Source: Syntrophaceae bacterium (lineage in GTDB: Bacteria > Desulfobacterota > Syntrophia > Syntrophales > Smithellaceae). From it: a DNA stretch of 40,483 nucleotides. The notes below the pieces were generated by a model, which was not told the origin of the DNA, made no database searches, and was given only the letters and a program-made list of their open reading frames with translations. The translations under genes and the position numbers were made by a program. Each line of letters opens with the position of its first letter. Position 1 is the stretch's first letter. Below are positions 8,370-18,124 of the stretch, one piece after another. The stretch is from assembly GCA_003142535.1 (NCBI GenBank), contig PLMQ01000015.1:1-40483 (forward strand). The letters run 5' to 3'.

Positions 8370-9512
8370 ATGGATTTCGAACTTACGGAAGAGTTGAAAA
8401 TGTTGAAAGAAATGGCTTATAAATTTGCCGTGGCGGAGATGACGCCTTTTTCTCAGGAATGTGACGAGCAGGAAAAATACACGCCGGAAATTAGGAAGAA
8501 AGCTGCGGAAAACGGTCTGGTCGGTGCGTGGATACCAGAAGAATACGGCGGGGCCGGGGCGGGCATTTTAGGCAGCACCATTATTACGGAAGAATTGTGC
8601 AAAGTGGACATGGGTATAGCGCTTAATATTACTGCCGCGGGATTCGGCTGCGAATCGATTCTGCAATACGGTACCGAAGAACAGAAGAAGACTTACCTGC
8701 CGCTGATCTGTTCAGGTGAGCAAGTGAGCGCTGGCGCCTATACCGAGCCGAATGCCGGAACGGATGTTGCCGGTTACAAAGCAAGGGCGGTAAAAGACGG
8801 TAAAGACTATGTGATTAACGGCAATAAAATGTTTATCACCAACGGCAGTGTCTGCGATTTTATGGTTGCGCAGTGCATAACCAATCCGGAAGAAAAAAAG
8901 CACAACAGCTTTAGCCTGATTATTGTTCCGGCGAATGCCAAAGGGATAACCCGCAATAAAATTCACGGTAAAATGGGCATTCGCGCCAGTGATACGGCGG
9001 AAATCGCCTTGGAAGATGTTCGCGTACCGCAATCCAATCTTGTAGGAAAAGAAGGTCATGGCTTTCGTGAGCTAATGCATTTTTTTGATACCACCAGAGT
9101 TATGGTTTCCGGCCAGGCCCTCGGATTATCGGAAGCTTGTCTGGAAACGAGTATTAAATATGTGAAGGAAAGAACGGCCTTCGGTGCGCCGCTGGGTTCA
9201 TATCAGTTAACTCAGATGAAGCTTACAGAAATGGCGATTCGTATTGAAGCGCTACGAGGATTGATTTATAAGTCAGCTTGGCTGATTGATCAAAGCAAGC
9301 CTGATTACACATTGGCAGCCATGGCTAAATTTTATGGCGGGCAAACGGCCGTTTTCTGTGCCAATTATGCCGTGGAGCTGCACGGCGGTTATGGCTATAT
9401 TGAGGAGTATCCGGTGCAGAAGTGGTATCGTGATGCCAAGATTCTGGAACTCTATGAAGGAACAAAAGAAGCGGAAATTATGACCATCGGAAGGTATTTA
9501 CAAACAAAGTAA
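8370..9512 (+). CDS. Acyl-CoA dehydrogenase
   Basis: A 380-residue flavoprotein that introduces the alpha-beta double bond into acyl-CoA and passes electrons to ETF. Family signatures are AYTEPNAGTDVAGYKARA (about residues 127-144), INGNKMFITNG, the FAD/helical C-terminal domain and ELHGGYGYIEEYPVQKWYRD. The catalytic base is probably Glu363 in LYEGTKEAE, at the position used by short- and medium-chain enzymes. It follows the hydroxyacyl-CoA dehydrogenase in one unit and ends at a terminator hairpin. In a syntroph it would act on butyryl-CoA or a similar short acyl-CoA. The likely electron acceptor is the ETF encoded at 33297-35213. Glutaryl-CoA or branched-chain substrates are not excluded. 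Confidence 0.93.
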   Translation: MDFELTEELKMLKEMAYKFAVAEMTPFSQECDEQEKYTPEIRKKAAENGLVGAWIPEEYGGAGAGILGSTIITEELCKVDMGIALNITAAGFGCESILQYGTEEQKKTYLPLICSGEQVSAGAYTEPNAGTDVAGYKARAVKDGKDYVINGNKMFITNGSVCDFMVAQCITNPEEKKHNSFSLIIVPANAKGITRNKIHGKMGIRASDTAEIALEDVRVPQSNLVGKEGHGFRELMHFFDTTRVMVSGQALGLSEACLETSIKYVKERTAFGAPLGSYQLTQMKLTEMAIRIEALRGLIYKSAWLIDQSKPDYTLAAMAKFYGGQTAVFCANYAVELHGGYGYIEEYPVQKWYRDAKILELYEGTKEAEIMTIGRYLQTK

Positions 9513-9525
9513 TTAGAAACTATTG

Positions 9526-9566
9526 GGCAGGAGGTTGCTAATGTCGAACCATCCTGCCTAATTTTT
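9526..9566 (+). terminator. Rho-independent terminator after acyl-CoA dehydrogenase
   Basis: GGCAGGAGGTT (9526-9536) pairs with AACC (9547-9550) and TCCTGCC (9552-9558) with one bulged A, followed by TAATTTTT. It lies just downstream of the acyl-CoA dehydrogenase stop. Confidence 0.7.
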
Positions 9567-9586
9567 ATCTCAAGGAATAATTATTT

Positions 9587-10624
9587 ATGAAAACGCGTAT
9601 TACTGAACTATTGGGGATTAAGTATCCGATTGTTTTGTCGGGGATGAGTTGGATCAGTGTGCCGAAAATGGTTGCTGCAGTCTCCAATGCCGGTGGGCTT
9701 GGTATCTTGGCTACGGGACCATATAACGCGGAACAGACGCGTCAGGCAATAAAAGAAATACGTAAGCTGACGGATATGCCTTTTGGCGCCAACGCCACGC
9801 TTTTGTTTCCGGGCGCGGCAGAAAATGCTAAAGTTCTTTTAGAGGAAAAGGTGCCGGTGATTAATTTTTCTTTAGGCAAGGGCGATTGGATTGTCAAGGC
9901 AGCACACGCCTATGGTGGAAAGGTTATTGCGACGGTTGTCAACGCGCGTCATGCTAAAAGGGCGCAAGATTATGGTGCCGACGGGGTGATTGCCACAGGG
10001 CATGAAGCTGCGGCGCATGGCGAGCACGTAACGTCACTTGTGCTTATCCCATCTTTAGCGGACGTGGTTAATATTCCGATTATTGCCGCCGGCGGGTTTG
10101 CTGATGGTCGCGGTCTGGCAGCGGCACTGGCCTTGGGTGCGGAAGGGATTGCCATGGGGACCCGTTTCATGACCACTAAAGAAAGTCCATTACATGATAT
10201 TTATAAGCAATTATCTATGGAAAAAGATGTGACAGATACACTTTTTTCCGACCGTTTTGACGGAATGTTATGCCGAGTCCTGGAAACGTCTGCTGCGAAA
10301 GAGGCAATTAAAAGGGGTTTAAATCTGCCGGCGGCTTTTTTCAATTCTCAGGAGATTGCCCGGCAGCTGGATATTCCCTTTGGAAAATTATTTTTAGGTG
10401 TATTGCTCTCCGGCTGGAAAAGCGCCCGGCAGATGGCCTTTATGGCCAATGGCTTTAAGGCAATAAGAGTGGCTACGGAAAATGGAGACACAAAATACGG
10501 AGTTTTGCCTATCGGTCAGGTTACCGGCTTGATTCATGATGAACCTTCGGTTAGTGACTTAATGAAATGCATTATCGCTCAGGCAAAGGCGCAGCAGCAG
10601 AAGCTCGCCTCGCAATTTAACTAA
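9587..10624 (+). CDS. Nitronate monooxygenase / 2-nitropropane dioxygenase family flavoprotein
   Basis: A 345-residue FMN-dependent TIM-barrel protein of the NMO/FabK superfamily. It begins [20 protein letters not shown], like family members. It has the glycine-rich FMN-phosphate loop [12 protein letters not shown] followed by [19 protein letters not shown]. The motif [12 protein letters not shown] holds the His seen at the active site of many members. FabK enoyl-ACP reductases are related, but the overall motif order is closer to NMO-like proteins. In strict anaerobes these proteins are unlikely to be oxygenases in vivo, and their real substrate is generally unknown. The gene lies 20 bp after a terminator, so it is probably expressed separately from the acyl-CoA dehydrogenase. 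Confidence 0.82.
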   Translation: MKTRITELLGIKYPIVLSGMSWISVPKMVAAVSNAGGLGILATGPYNAEQTRQAIKEIRKLTDMPFGANATLLFPGAAENAKVLLEEKVPVINFSLGKGDWIVKAAHAYGGKVIATVVNARHAKRAQDYGADGVIATGHEAAAHGEHVTSLVLIPSLADVVNIPIIAAGGFADGRGLAAALALGAEGIAMGTRFMTTKESPLHDIYKQLSMEKDVTDTLFSDRFDGMLCRVLETSAAKEAIKRGLNLPAAFFNSQEIARQLDIPFGKLFLGVLLSGWKSARQMAFMANGFKAIRVATENGDTKYGVLPIGQVTGLIHDEPSVSDLMKCIIAQAKAQQQKLASQFN

Positions 10625-10646
10625 ATCAAGGCGGATCAGTATTTTT

Positions 10647-11399
10647 ATGCTCAACGGGGAAAAAATAGTAGTAGTAATGCCGGCGTATAACGCGGAGAAG
10701 ACTCTGCGCAAGACTTATGAAGAAGTTATGGCACAGGGCATAGTTGATTTGGTCGTGTTGGTGGATGATGCCAGTTCCGATAATACAGTCGATATTGCCG
10801 CCGGGCTTCCCCGGACAAAACTTTATATCCATGAAAAGAACAGAGGCTACGGTGCCAACCAAAAAACATGTTATGCGGCTGCGTTGCAAGAAGGCGCAGA
10901 TATCGTTATTATGGTTCATCCTGATTATCAATATACTCCCCGTCTTATTCCCGCCATGGCGTCCATAATCGGTGGCGGGCTGTATCATTGCGTTCTTGGT
11001 TCGCGCATTTTAGGCGGTTATGCTCTGAGGGGCGGGATGCCGTTGTGGAAATATATTGCCAATCGTTTTCTTACTTTTGGAGAAAATATTCTGCTGGGGG
11101 CGAAGCTTTCCGAATATCATACCGGCTATCGGGCATTTTCCCGGGAACTTCTGGAGCACCTGCCGTTAAGCGAAAATTCGGACGATTTTGTATTTGATAA
11201 TCAGATGCTGGCGCAGATTATCTGGTTTGGCTATACGATTGCGGAAGTAAGCTGTCCAACCAGTTATTTTGCGGAAGCATCATCCATAAATTTATCCAGA
11301 AGCATTAAGTACGGTTTTGGCTGCTTAAAAACAGCTTTTGTTTTCGATCTCGCTAAAATGAAATTAATATCTTCTCCGATATTTCCCGCTCATGAATAA
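10647..11399 (+). CDS. GT2 glycosyltransferase, polyprenyl-phosphate sugar synthase type
   Basis: A 250-residue GT-A glycosyltransferase resembling dolichyl/polyprenyl-phosphate mannose synthases. It has no obvious membrane helices of its own. The nucleotide-sugar binding start is [16 protein letters not shown], followed by [23 protein letters not shown] takes the place of the metal-binding Asp motif. [19 protein letters not shown] is the acceptor-side motif typical of DPM1-like enzymes. The enzyme would load a sugar on a lipid phosphate on the cytoplasmic face. Its last 8 bp overlap the start of the first GT-C/TPR gene, so the lipid-linked sugar probably feeds those proteins. The sugar is not predictable. 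Confidence 0.85.
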   Translation: MLNGEKIVVVMPAYNAEKTLRKTYEEVMAQGIVDLVVLVDDASSDNTVDIAAGLPRTKLYIHEKNRGYGANQKTCYAAALQEGADIVIMVHPDYQYTPRLIPAMASIIGGGLYHCVLGSRILGGYALRGGMPLWKYIANRFLTFGENILLGAKLSEYHTGYRAFSRELLEHLPLSENSDDFVFDNQMLAQIIWFGYTIAEVSCPTSYFAEASSINLSRSIKYGFGCLKTAFVFDLAKMKLISSPIFPAHE

Positions 11400-13206
11400 A
11401 AAATATATTTATCTGATAATAGTTCTTTTAATCGCTGCCTCCTTAGCGGCCTACGGCCGAATATTGGGTAATGAGTTTGTCAATTATGATGATAACCTAT
11501 ACATTACGGAAAACAGCCATGTTAAATCCGGCATTAATGCGGCAACAATAAAATGGGCAATGACTGATGTTCATACAGGCCATTGGCATCCTCTCGCCAT
11601 GCTGTCTCATGCGTTGGACTGGAGCCTGTTTAAAGATAACGCGGGCGGTCACCATCTGGTTAACTTGCTTTTGCATATCGGCAATACCCTTCTTTTGTTT
11701 TTTTTACTAAATAAAATTACTAATAACCTCTGGCCTTCGGCTTTTGCGGCGGCGCTGTTTGCCTTGCATCCACTGCGGGTGGAATCTGTCGCGTGGGCAG
11801 CGGAGCGTAAAGATGTTTTGAGCATGTTTTTCGGTTTATGGACTCTTTATGCCTATGCGTTTTATGTTGCCAAGCCGCAGGTATCTAAATATATTCTCTG
11901 TTTAGTATTGTTTGCTCTGGGGCTGATGGCCAAAGCGATGCTGGTAACTTTGCCTTTTGTGCTGCTACTGCTGGACTTCTGGCCGCTGAAGCGCTGGGAA
12001 AAAGAGCCGATAAAAGATATTTCAGCAGCTACCCCTGCGGTCAATCCGCAGATTAAGAAGAAAGCAAAAAAACGGAAACTGATAGTGGGAAAAGCATTGA
12101 GGGAAATCAAGCCTTTTCGGCCATCCATAGGTTTCCTTGTAGTCGAAAAAGCGCCTTTTTTCATATTAATTGCTCTCTCGATCGGCATGACATTTTATGC
12201 CGCCCAATCTGTTCGTACCATATCCAGTGCTTTATCCTTAACAACAAGAATTATTAATATGTTTGTTTCTTATGCCGCTTATATCGGTAAAATATTCTGG
12301 CCTGTTGATTTGGCTGTATTTTATCCTTATCAGCACGTTTTGCCCTTCTGGCAGTTTTTGGGAGCGCTATTAATTTTATTATTAATCAGCGCTGTTGTTA
12401 TTTTATATATCAGGAAACTGCCATTTCTTTTTGTGGGCTGGTTTTGGTATCTGGGGACGCTGATTCCGGTAATCGGGCTGGTTCAGGTGGGCCCGCAGGC
12501 TCTTGCCGACCGTTATACTTATTTGCCTTCTATCGGTATCGGGATAATGCTGGCGTGGGGGATTCCCTGTTTATTACCGAGTGAAAAAATGCGCAAAATT
12601 ATTTTAATTCCGGCGGCGGCTATTGTGCTGGTGGTTTTATCTGTACTGACCTGGCGGCAGTGTGGATACTGGAAGAACAGCATCACTCTCTATAATTATA
12701 CTTTACAAGTAACCGACAATAATGCTCTGGCTCATTATAATTTAGGCATTGCTTTACAGAATCAAGGGAATGTGGAAAAAGCAATTCCTCATTTTAAGTT
12801 AGCATTAAACATTGACCCTAGTTATGATAGTGCCCATTATAATTTAGGCGTTGCTTTACAGAATCAAGGAAATATCGAAGAAGCATTTAAGCATTTTCTG
12901 GAAACAGTACGGATCAATCCGCACTCTCCAGATGCTCACAATAGAATGGGTACTATTTTAGCAATTAATTATAAAAAATATGATCAAGCTATCTATCATT
13001 TTCGGCAAGCCCTGCAAATAGATCAATCTAATCCTGATACTCATGTGAATCTGGCTATAGCTCTCGCTAATCAAGGCGAATTAAAAGAAGCGATAGAGCA
13101 TTTTCGCACGGCAATTTACCTCAATCCTAATGACGAACAAGCACGTCAAGCCTTAAGGGAAGTTATAAATTTAGAACAAGGGCACAGGCAAAGGATAATT
13201 AAATGA
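11392..13206 (+). CDS. TMTC-like membrane glycosyltransferase with C-terminal TPRs, paralogue 1
   Basis: A 604-residue protein. Residues 1 to about 430 hold roughly ten hydrophobic segments; TPRs fill about 445-595. The first extracytoplasmic loop carries [14 protein letters not shown] (Asp33, Asp34), the acidic motif that GT-C enzymes use to bind a lipid-linked sugar. [19 protein letters not shown] and [16 protein letters not shown] are hallmarks of this bacterial relative of eukaryotic TMTC O-mannosyltransferases. A Lys-rich loop at about 205-235 is presumably cytoplasmic. The TPRs are expected on the outer side of the membrane, where they could bind the acceptor protein. The gene overlaps the GT2 gene by 8 bp and the next paralogue by 4 bp. 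Transfer of a sugar from polyprenyl phosphate to exported protein is inferred. Confidence 0.75.
   Translation: MNKKYIYLIIVLLIAASLAAYGRILGNEFVNYDDNLYITENSHVKSGINAATIKWAMTDVHTGHWHPLAMLSHALDWSLFKDNAGGHHLVNLLLHIGNTLLLFFLLNKITNNLWPSAFAAALFALHPLRVESVAWAAERKDVLSMFFGLWTLYAYAFYVAKPQVSKYILCLVLFALGLMAKAMLVTLPFVLLLLDFWPLKRWEKEPIKDISAATPAVNPQIKKKAKKRKLIVGKALREIKPFRPSIGFLVVEKAPFFILIALSIGMTFYAAQSVRTISSALSLTTRIINMFVSYAAYIGKIFWPVDLAVFYPYQHVLPFWQFLGALLILLLISAVVILYIRKLPFLFVGWFWYLGTLIPVIGLVQVGPQALADRYTYLPSIGIGIMLAWGIPCLLPSEKMRKIILIPAAAIVLVVLSVLTWRQCGYWKNSITLYNYTLQVTDNNALAHYNLGIALQNQGNVEKAIPHFKLALNIDPSYDSAHYNLGVALQNQGNIEEAFKHFLETVRINPHSPDAHNRMGTILAINYKKYDQAIYHFRQALQIDQSNPDTHVNLAIALANQGELKEAIEHFRTAIYLNPNDEQARQALREVINLEQGHRQRIIK
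12346..12450 (+). repeat. 105-bp tract identical to 14169-14273 (paralogue 2)
   Basis: By eye there is no mismatch over 105 bp between paralogues 1 and 2 here, although flanking sequence in both genes diverges. The tract encodes [20 protein letters not shown] and the following helix through the WFWY motif. Paralogue 3 has a different sequence at this place. This is the clearest of several pairwise shared tracts in the array. Confidence 0.85.
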
Positions 13207-15221
13207 AGTCATTTTCGAATAAAACCTACATATATATTATCGTTACTGTATTAATAGTTGCCTGTCTGATTACTTACGGCCGTATATTGGGGAATGGTTT
13301 TATCAATTATGATGATAACCTATACATTACGGAAAACAGCCATGTTCGATCGGGATTGAATGTAGATACGGTGAAGTGGGCATTTACGGCGGTTGTATCG
13401 AGCAACTGGCATCCTTTGACGTTCCTGTCGCATGCAATGGATTGGAGTATGTTCGGGGATAGGGCCGGCGGACATCATTTTGTTAATTTATTGTTGCATA
13501 TAGGTGGTGTCCTTCTTTTGTTTTTGTTTTTGTATAAGACTACTCGAAGTATTTGGCCGGCGGCATTCGCGGCAGCGCTGTTTGCGTTGCATCCGTTGCG
13601 TGTGGAGTCCGTGGCTTGGGCAGCCGAGCGGAAGGATGTTTTAAGCATGTTTTTCGGTTTGGGGGCTCTTTATACTTATGCGTTTTATGTAGATATACGG
13701 CATGCATCTCAATATATTCTTTGCTTAATTTTGTTTGCTTTGGCCTTGATGGCGAAGCCGATGCTGGTGACATTGCCCTTTGTGCTGCTGCTCTTGGATT
13801 ATTGGCCGTTGGAGCGCTGGAAGAAAGAGACCAAGCCTGTAACAAATGAGTCTAAAGTTGTTCCGGTGAAGAAGAAAGATAAACAGCAAAGAAGCCAATC
13901 CGCAAAGCAGAATATTTCTGTTACAGCTAAAGAGCAACCAACAATAAGTCAGCTTTTGTGGGAAAAGACACCATTTTTCATTTTGGCGGTAATATCCGGC
14001 ATTATGACTGTCTGGGCACAACAGAAGGACGGGGCTTTAGTTTCTTTCCAAGGACTATCTTTCTCTAAACGCTTCATGAACGCGGTTGTTTCATATGTTT
14101 TGTATTTGCGGAAGACTTTTTGGCCTATGGATCTGGCGATATTTTATCCTTATCAGCATGTTTTGCCTTTCTGGCAGTTTTTGGGAGCGCTATTAATTTT
14201 ATTATTAATCAGCGCTGTTGTTATTTTATATATCAGGAAACTGCCATTTCTTTTTGTGGGCTGGTTTTGGTATTTGGGAACTTTAGTGCCGGTGATTGGA
14301 ATTGTTCAGGTTGGTTCTCAATCCATGGCTGATCGCTATACATATTTACCTTCTATCGGTATTGGGATTATCTTGGCTTGGGGCATTATGAATTTATTGC
14401 CTAAGGAGAGACTGCAAAAGATAATATTAATACCGTTAGCAGTCATAGTAATTATTCTTATGACAGTTTTAACCTGGCGGCAGTGTGGTTACTGGAAAAA
14501 CAGCATCACTCTCTTTAATCATGCCCTGAATGTAACGACTGATAATTATCTGGCGCATAATTATGTGGGATTGGCTTTAGCCGCGCAAGGTAAATATCGG
14601 GAAGCTGAGTCTCAATATAAATCAGCATTAGAAATAAATCCTTATTATGAACTAGCCCATTTCAATCTCGGAATTGCCTTAGCTTCTCAGGGTAGAAACA
14701 GAGAAGCCATTGACCATTACCTCGCTGTAATTGAAACAAAAAACGATGATGATGTTACATATACAAATCTTGGTATTGCCCTGGCTGCGGAAGGCAAAAG
14801 CGAGGAGGCCATTGTTCAATACCGCAGAGCAATCAAGATCAATCCCGATAATGACAATGCCCATTACAATTTAGCCAACCTTTTCGCTAGGCATAAAAAT
14901 AATGACGAAGCAATATTACATTATAGTGAAGCTGTGAGAATTAATCCAAGTAATTTTAGAGCAATTAATAATCTCGGAGTTAATCTGGAAATCCGGCAAA
15001 AGCATGAAGAAGCAATCAAATATTATAAAATGGCGCTACAAATAACACCAAACGATGCACGCATATATTTTAATTTGGGCGTTGCATATGGTAATAATAA
15101 TAACATCAGTGAAGCAATAAATAATTTTAGAAGGGCGATTGATCTTAATCCTGAATTTAAGGAAGCTCATCTTGCTCTAAAACATGCTCTGCCATTGGAA
15201 AAGAAAAGTAACGCCAAATAA
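13203..15221 (+). CDS. TMTC-like membrane glycosyltransferase with C-terminal TPRs, paralogue 2
   Basis: The longest of the three paralogues at 672 residues. It has the same architecture: N-terminal helix, acidic loop [14 protein letters not shown] (Asp37, Asp38), [19 protein letters not shown], about ten membrane segments and a basic loop near 210-240 (KKKDKQQRSQSAKQ). The TPR domain runs from about residue 447 to 665 and has about two more repeats than its neighbours, which accounts for the extra length. Its ATG lies inside the stop of paralogue 1 (ATGA), the usual arrangement for translational coupling. Different TPR numbers with a conserved membrane domain suggest that the paralogues differ in acceptor choice rather than chemistry; that is inference. 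Confidence 0.75.
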   Translation: MKSFSNKTYIYIIVTVLIVACLITYGRILGNGFINYDDNLYITENSHVRSGLNVDTVKWAFTAVVSSNWHPLTFLSHAMDWSMFGDRAGGHHFVNLLLHIGGVLLLFLFLYKTTRSIWPAAFAAALFALHPLRVESVAWAAERKDVLSMFFGLGALYTYAFYVDIRHASQYILCLILFALALMAKPMLVTLPFVLLLLDYWPLERWKKETKPVTNESKVVPVKKKDKQQRSQSAKQNISVTAKEQPTISQLLWEKTPFFILAVISGIMTVWAQQKDGALVSFQGLSFSKRFMNAVVSYVLYLRKTFWPMDLAIFYPYQHVLPFWQFLGALLILLLISAVVILYIRKLPFLFVGWFWYLGTLVPVIGIVQVGSQSMADRYTYLPSIGIGIILAWGIMNLLPKERLQKIILIPLAVIVIILMTVLTWRQCGYWKNSITLFNHALNVTTDNYLAHNYVGLALAAQGKYREAESQYKSALEINPYYELAHFNLGIALASQGRNREAIDHYLAVIETKNDDDVTYTNLGIALAAEGKSEEAIVQYRRAIKINPDNDNAHYNLANLFARHKNNDEAILHYSEAVRINPSNFRAINNLGVNLEIRQKHEEAIKYYKMALQITPNDARIYFNLGVAYGNNNNISEAINNFRRAIDLNPEFKEAHLALKHALPLEKKSNAK

Positions 15222-15255
15222 TATTTATAACTATATAAATTGCTATGGAGCGTCC

Positions 15256-17073
15256 ATGACTAAAAGATACACATACCTGATAGTTATAATATTGGTGGTT
15301 GTTTCCTTAGTGGCTTACGGCCGAATTTTGGGGAATGATTTTGTCAATTTTGATGACAATGTATATATAACGGAGAATAGCCATGTTCGATCGGGCTTGA
15401 ATGTAGAGACAATTAAGTGGGCATTTACGGCGGTTGTATCGAGCAATTGGCATCCGCTGACGCTAATTTCCCATGCGCTGGACTGGAGTTTGTTTAAAGA
15501 TCATGTGGTCGGCCATCACCTGGTTAATTTGTTGCTGCATATATTCAATGTTATTTTGCTGTTTCTATTTTTAAATAAGATTACCAAAAACCGCTGGCCT
15601 GCTGCTTTTGCTGCTCTTCTATTTGCTTTGCATCCGTTGCGGGTGGAATCAGTAGCCTGGGCAGCGGAGCGTAAAGATGTTTTGAGCATGTTTTTCGGTT
15701 TATGGACTCTTTATGCCTATGCGTTTTATGTCGCCAAGCCGCAGGTATCTAAATATATTCTCTGTTTAATACTGTTTGCTCTGGGGCTGATGTCCAAACC
15801 GATGCTGGTGACATTGCCGTTCGTTTTGCTTTTGCTTGATTTCTGGCCGCTGGAACGCTGGAAAAAAGGATTAACACCGGAAGCAAAAAAGCCGGTGCAG
15901 AACGGCGCAGTACCGCTCAAGAAAAAGAGGAAACAGCTTAAAGCAACTTCTTTAGTAGAAAAAAATGTTGCCACTTCCATAGGAGGGAGCGCTACTATTA
16001 TTTACCTCTTCACGGAAAAGGTGCCGTTTATTTTCTTTGCCCTGATGTCCAGCATTATAACCATTTGGGCGCAGAATAAGGGTGGCGCTGTGGCCTCATT
16101 GGAGAGGGTACCATTCTCGGAACGCTTGATCAATGCAATTGTTTCCTATATTTCATATCTGGGGAAAACTTTTTGGCCTGTTGATTTGGCGGTGTTTTAT
16201 CCCTACGAACACGCCTTTACCGCAGGGGGATTATTGGGTGCAGTTTTAATTTTACTAGTTATAAGTATTTTTGCCATTTATTTAGTAAAGAAGGCACCTT
16301 TTTTTCTCACAGGCTGGCTCTGGTATCTGGGAACTCTGGTTCCGGTAATCGGACTGGTTCAGGTGGGCAGGCAGTCAATGGCTGACCGTTACATGTATTT
16401 GCCTTCTATCGGCATTGGCATTATTATTGTTTGGGGTTTGGCTTATCTGTTGCCGCAGGAGAAAATACGCAAATTTATTTTTGTTCCGGTAGCGGCAATT
16501 GTGTTGATGATTCTGTCATTTTTAACCTGGCAGCAGTGTGGCTATTGGAAAAACAGCATTACACTTTTTGAACATACTTTGCAGGTAACGAAAAATAATT
16601 ATCTGGCGCATACCAATCTCGGCATTGCTTTGGCGGCCGACGGCAAAATTGACCAGGCAATGGCCCACTATGATGCGGCGTTAAAGATTAAGCCTAATGA
16701 TGATAACGCGCATTATAATTTGGGCAATATTTATATGCGGCAGGGAAATAATGAAGAAGCGATCAAACACTTTCAAGCGGCTGTGCGGCTTAATCCAACA
16801 TATTTTCCCGCTCATAATAATTTAGGTGTTCTATTCGAAAAGCAGACAAAAAATCATGAAGCCATTGAGCATTATCGGCAAGCATTTCTTTTAGAACCGA
16901 ATAATCCCGGAATCAATTTTAATTTAGGAGTGGCTCTGGCGAGAAGCGGGAAATTAAAAGAAGCAATTGAGTATCTGCGGATGTCTGTTTATCTTAACCC
17001 CAATGACGAGCAAGCCCGCCGCGTTTTGCGGGAAGCTACGGCATTGGCAAAAAGTCAGGAAAAAAATAATTAA
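15256..17073 (+). CDS. TMTC-like membrane glycosyltransferase with C-terminal TPRs, paralogue 3
   Basis: 605 residues from ATG 15256. This start was chosen over an upstream TTG (15184) because GGAG lies 5 bases before it and the N-terminus then aligns with paralogue 1. The acidic loop is [14 protein letters not shown] (Asp33, Asp34), and [19 protein letters not shown] is retained. TPRs run from about 448 to 595, with consensus-like pieces such as AHYNLGNIYMRQGNNEEAI. The N-terminal loop is nearly identical at DNA level to paralogue 2, while the segment around 15658-15800 is nearly identical to paralogue 1. The stop overlaps the convergent rpe stop by 4 bp. The function is as for paralogue 1. 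Confidence 0.75.
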   Translation: MTKRYTYLIVIILVVVSLVAYGRILGNDFVNFDDNVYITENSHVRSGLNVETIKWAFTAVVSSNWHPLTLISHALDWSLFKDHVVGHHLVNLLLHIFNVILLFLFLNKITKNRWPAAFAALLFALHPLRVESVAWAAERKDVLSMFFGLWTLYAYAFYVAKPQVSKYILCLILFALGLMSKPMLVTLPFVLLLLDFWPLERWKKGLTPEAKKPVQNGAVPLKKKRKQLKATSLVEKNVATSIGGSATIIYLFTEKVPFIFFALMSSIITIWAQNKGGAVASLERVPFSERLINAIVSYISYLGKTFWPVDLAVFYPYEHAFTAGGLLGAVLILLVISIFAIYLVKKAPFFLTGWLWYLGTLVPVIGLVQVGRQSMADRYMYLPSIGIGIIIVWGLAYLLPQEKIRKFIFVPVAAIVLMILSFLTWQQCGYWKNSITLFEHTLQVTKNNYLAHTNLGIALAADGKIDQAMAHYDAALKIKPNDDNAHYNLGNIYMRQGNNEEAIKHFQAAVRLNPTYFPAHNNLGVLFEKQTKNHEAIEHYRQAFLLEPNNPGINFNLGVALARSGKLKEAIEYLRMSVYLNPNDEQARRVLREATALAKSQEKNN

Positions 17074-17729
17074 ATATTGCTCATTGCCACTTTCATCTCA
17101 GCAATTGTTTTGGCGTAATCACTGCTGCTGAAAACCGTTGCGCCTGTGACAAAAACATCGGCTCCCGCGCTGCTGATGCTTTTGATATTTCTTAAATTCA
17201 CCCCGCCGTCAACTTCCAGCAGTGGCTTATTGGCGAGGGCATCAATCATTTTTCTGGTTTTGCATATTTTGCCCAATGATTTTTCAATAAACTGCTGGCC
17301 GCCGAATCCTGGGTTGACGGTCATAATCAGCAACAGATAAATGTTGGGAAGGATTTCTTCCACCTGCGTCAATGGTGTTGCTGGATTTAACGAAACGCCG
17401 GCCTTTTTGCCGCATTTTTTAATCAGTTCAATAGTCCGGTGCAGATTATGTGCCGCTTCGACATGGATGGTGATTATATCTGCTCCGGCAGCGGCAAAAG
17501 CTTCTATATAGTTTTCGGGGTTTTCAATCATCAGGTGGACATCAAAAGGAAGTTTTGATGATTTTCTTAATGAGGATATGATTGCCGGACCAATTGTTAT
17601 ATTAGGAACGAAATGTCCGTCCATGACGTCAATATGAATCCAGTCGGCGTCGGCTTTTTCCACTGCGCTAATTTCTTCAGCCAGCCTGCCGCCTTCGGCG
17701 GAAAGGATGGAAGGGGCAATTAATTTCAT
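17070..17729 (-). CDS. rpe: Ribulose-phosphate 3-epimerase
   Basis: A 219-residue TIM-barrel enzyme that interconverts ribulose 5-phosphate and xylulose 5-phosphate in the pentose phosphate pathway. It starts MKLIAPSILSAEGGRLAEE. It contains the metal-binding motifs HIDVMDGHFVPNITIG and DVHLMIENPE, then TIHVEAAHN, MTVNPGFGGQQF and the phosphate-binding end VDGGVNLRN and FVTGATVFSS. All four expected metal ligands (two His, two Asp) are visible. GGAG lies 9 bases before ATG 17729. The upstream side (17730 onwards) is occupied by repeats, so its promoter must lie in or before them. It is convergent with the TMTC-like array. Confidence 0.95.
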   Translation of the reverse strand: MKLIAPSILSAEGGRLAEEISAVEKADADWIHIDVMDGHFVPNITIGPAIISSLRKSSKLPFDVHLMIENPENYIEAFAAAGADIITIHVEAAHNLHRTIELIKKCGKKAGVSLNPATPLTQVEEILPNIYLLLIMTVNPGFGGQQFIEKSLGKICKTRKMIDALANKPLLEVDGGVNLRNIKSISSAGADVFVTGATVFSSSDYAKTIAEMKVAMSNI

Positions 17730-17797
17730 AATAAGTTCTCCAATTGCTTTTTTGAATATACCAATGAAGCGCCGCTGTCAATAACCAGAGTTTATTC

Positions 17798-18066
17798 GTG
17801 AAACTCCAATTCCGAAAGCGAAGCGAAGCGGAATTGGTAAGTTGAACAATCCCGCATAAGCGGTGGTCGTGAAACTCCAATTCCGAAAGCGAAGCCTAGC
17901 AGGGAACCCCGGCGTATAACCTGAAGGTCACAAGTGCCCGGCGCATGCCGGGCGAAGCGAATTGAAGTTTGTTAGTCGAATTATCCCGTCTAAGCGGGGG
18001 TCGAATATCCCGCAGTATGCTGCTGAATCGGTTCCTAAAACTTGCTTTGGGGTTTATACCAGTGAT
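17798..18066 (+). repeat. Family A palindromic repeat, copy A2 (compound) with nested module D
   Basis: The first unit, from GTGAAACTCCAATTCCG at 17798, ends at about 17868. A second unit starts at about 17870. It is interrupted by module D (TATAACCTGAAGGTCAC within 17912-17935) and by a CCCGGC-GCAT-GCCGGG hairpin (17938-17953). It resumes with TCGAATTATCCCG and ends TTTATACCAGTGAT. The minus-strand frame of the first unit reads CGIVQLTNSASLRFRNWSFT. It fills most of the 395-bp gap between rpe and waaA; the rest of the gap (17730-17797 and 18067-18124) has no gene. Confidence 0.85.
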
Positions 18067-18090
18067 TGCCATAGTGTAAGGAAAAGTTAC

Positions 18091-18118
18091 TTGACACGGA
18101 CGTGGAAAAATCTAAATA
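18091..18118 (+). promoter_or_regulatory. Candidate promoter immediately before waaA
   Basis: A consensus TTGACA at 18091-18096 is followed 16 bp later by TAAATA (18113-18118). The waaA ATG is only 6 bp further on, and no Shine-Dalgarno sequence is visible. If used, the transcript would be nearly leaderless. Confidence 0.25.
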
Positions 18119-18124
18119 TAAACC

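Noticed and set aside
13540-14021. Several open frames on both strands within TMTC-like paralogue 2
   Set aside because: They overlap a conserved membrane-protein frame that has paralogues on both sides; no independent support.
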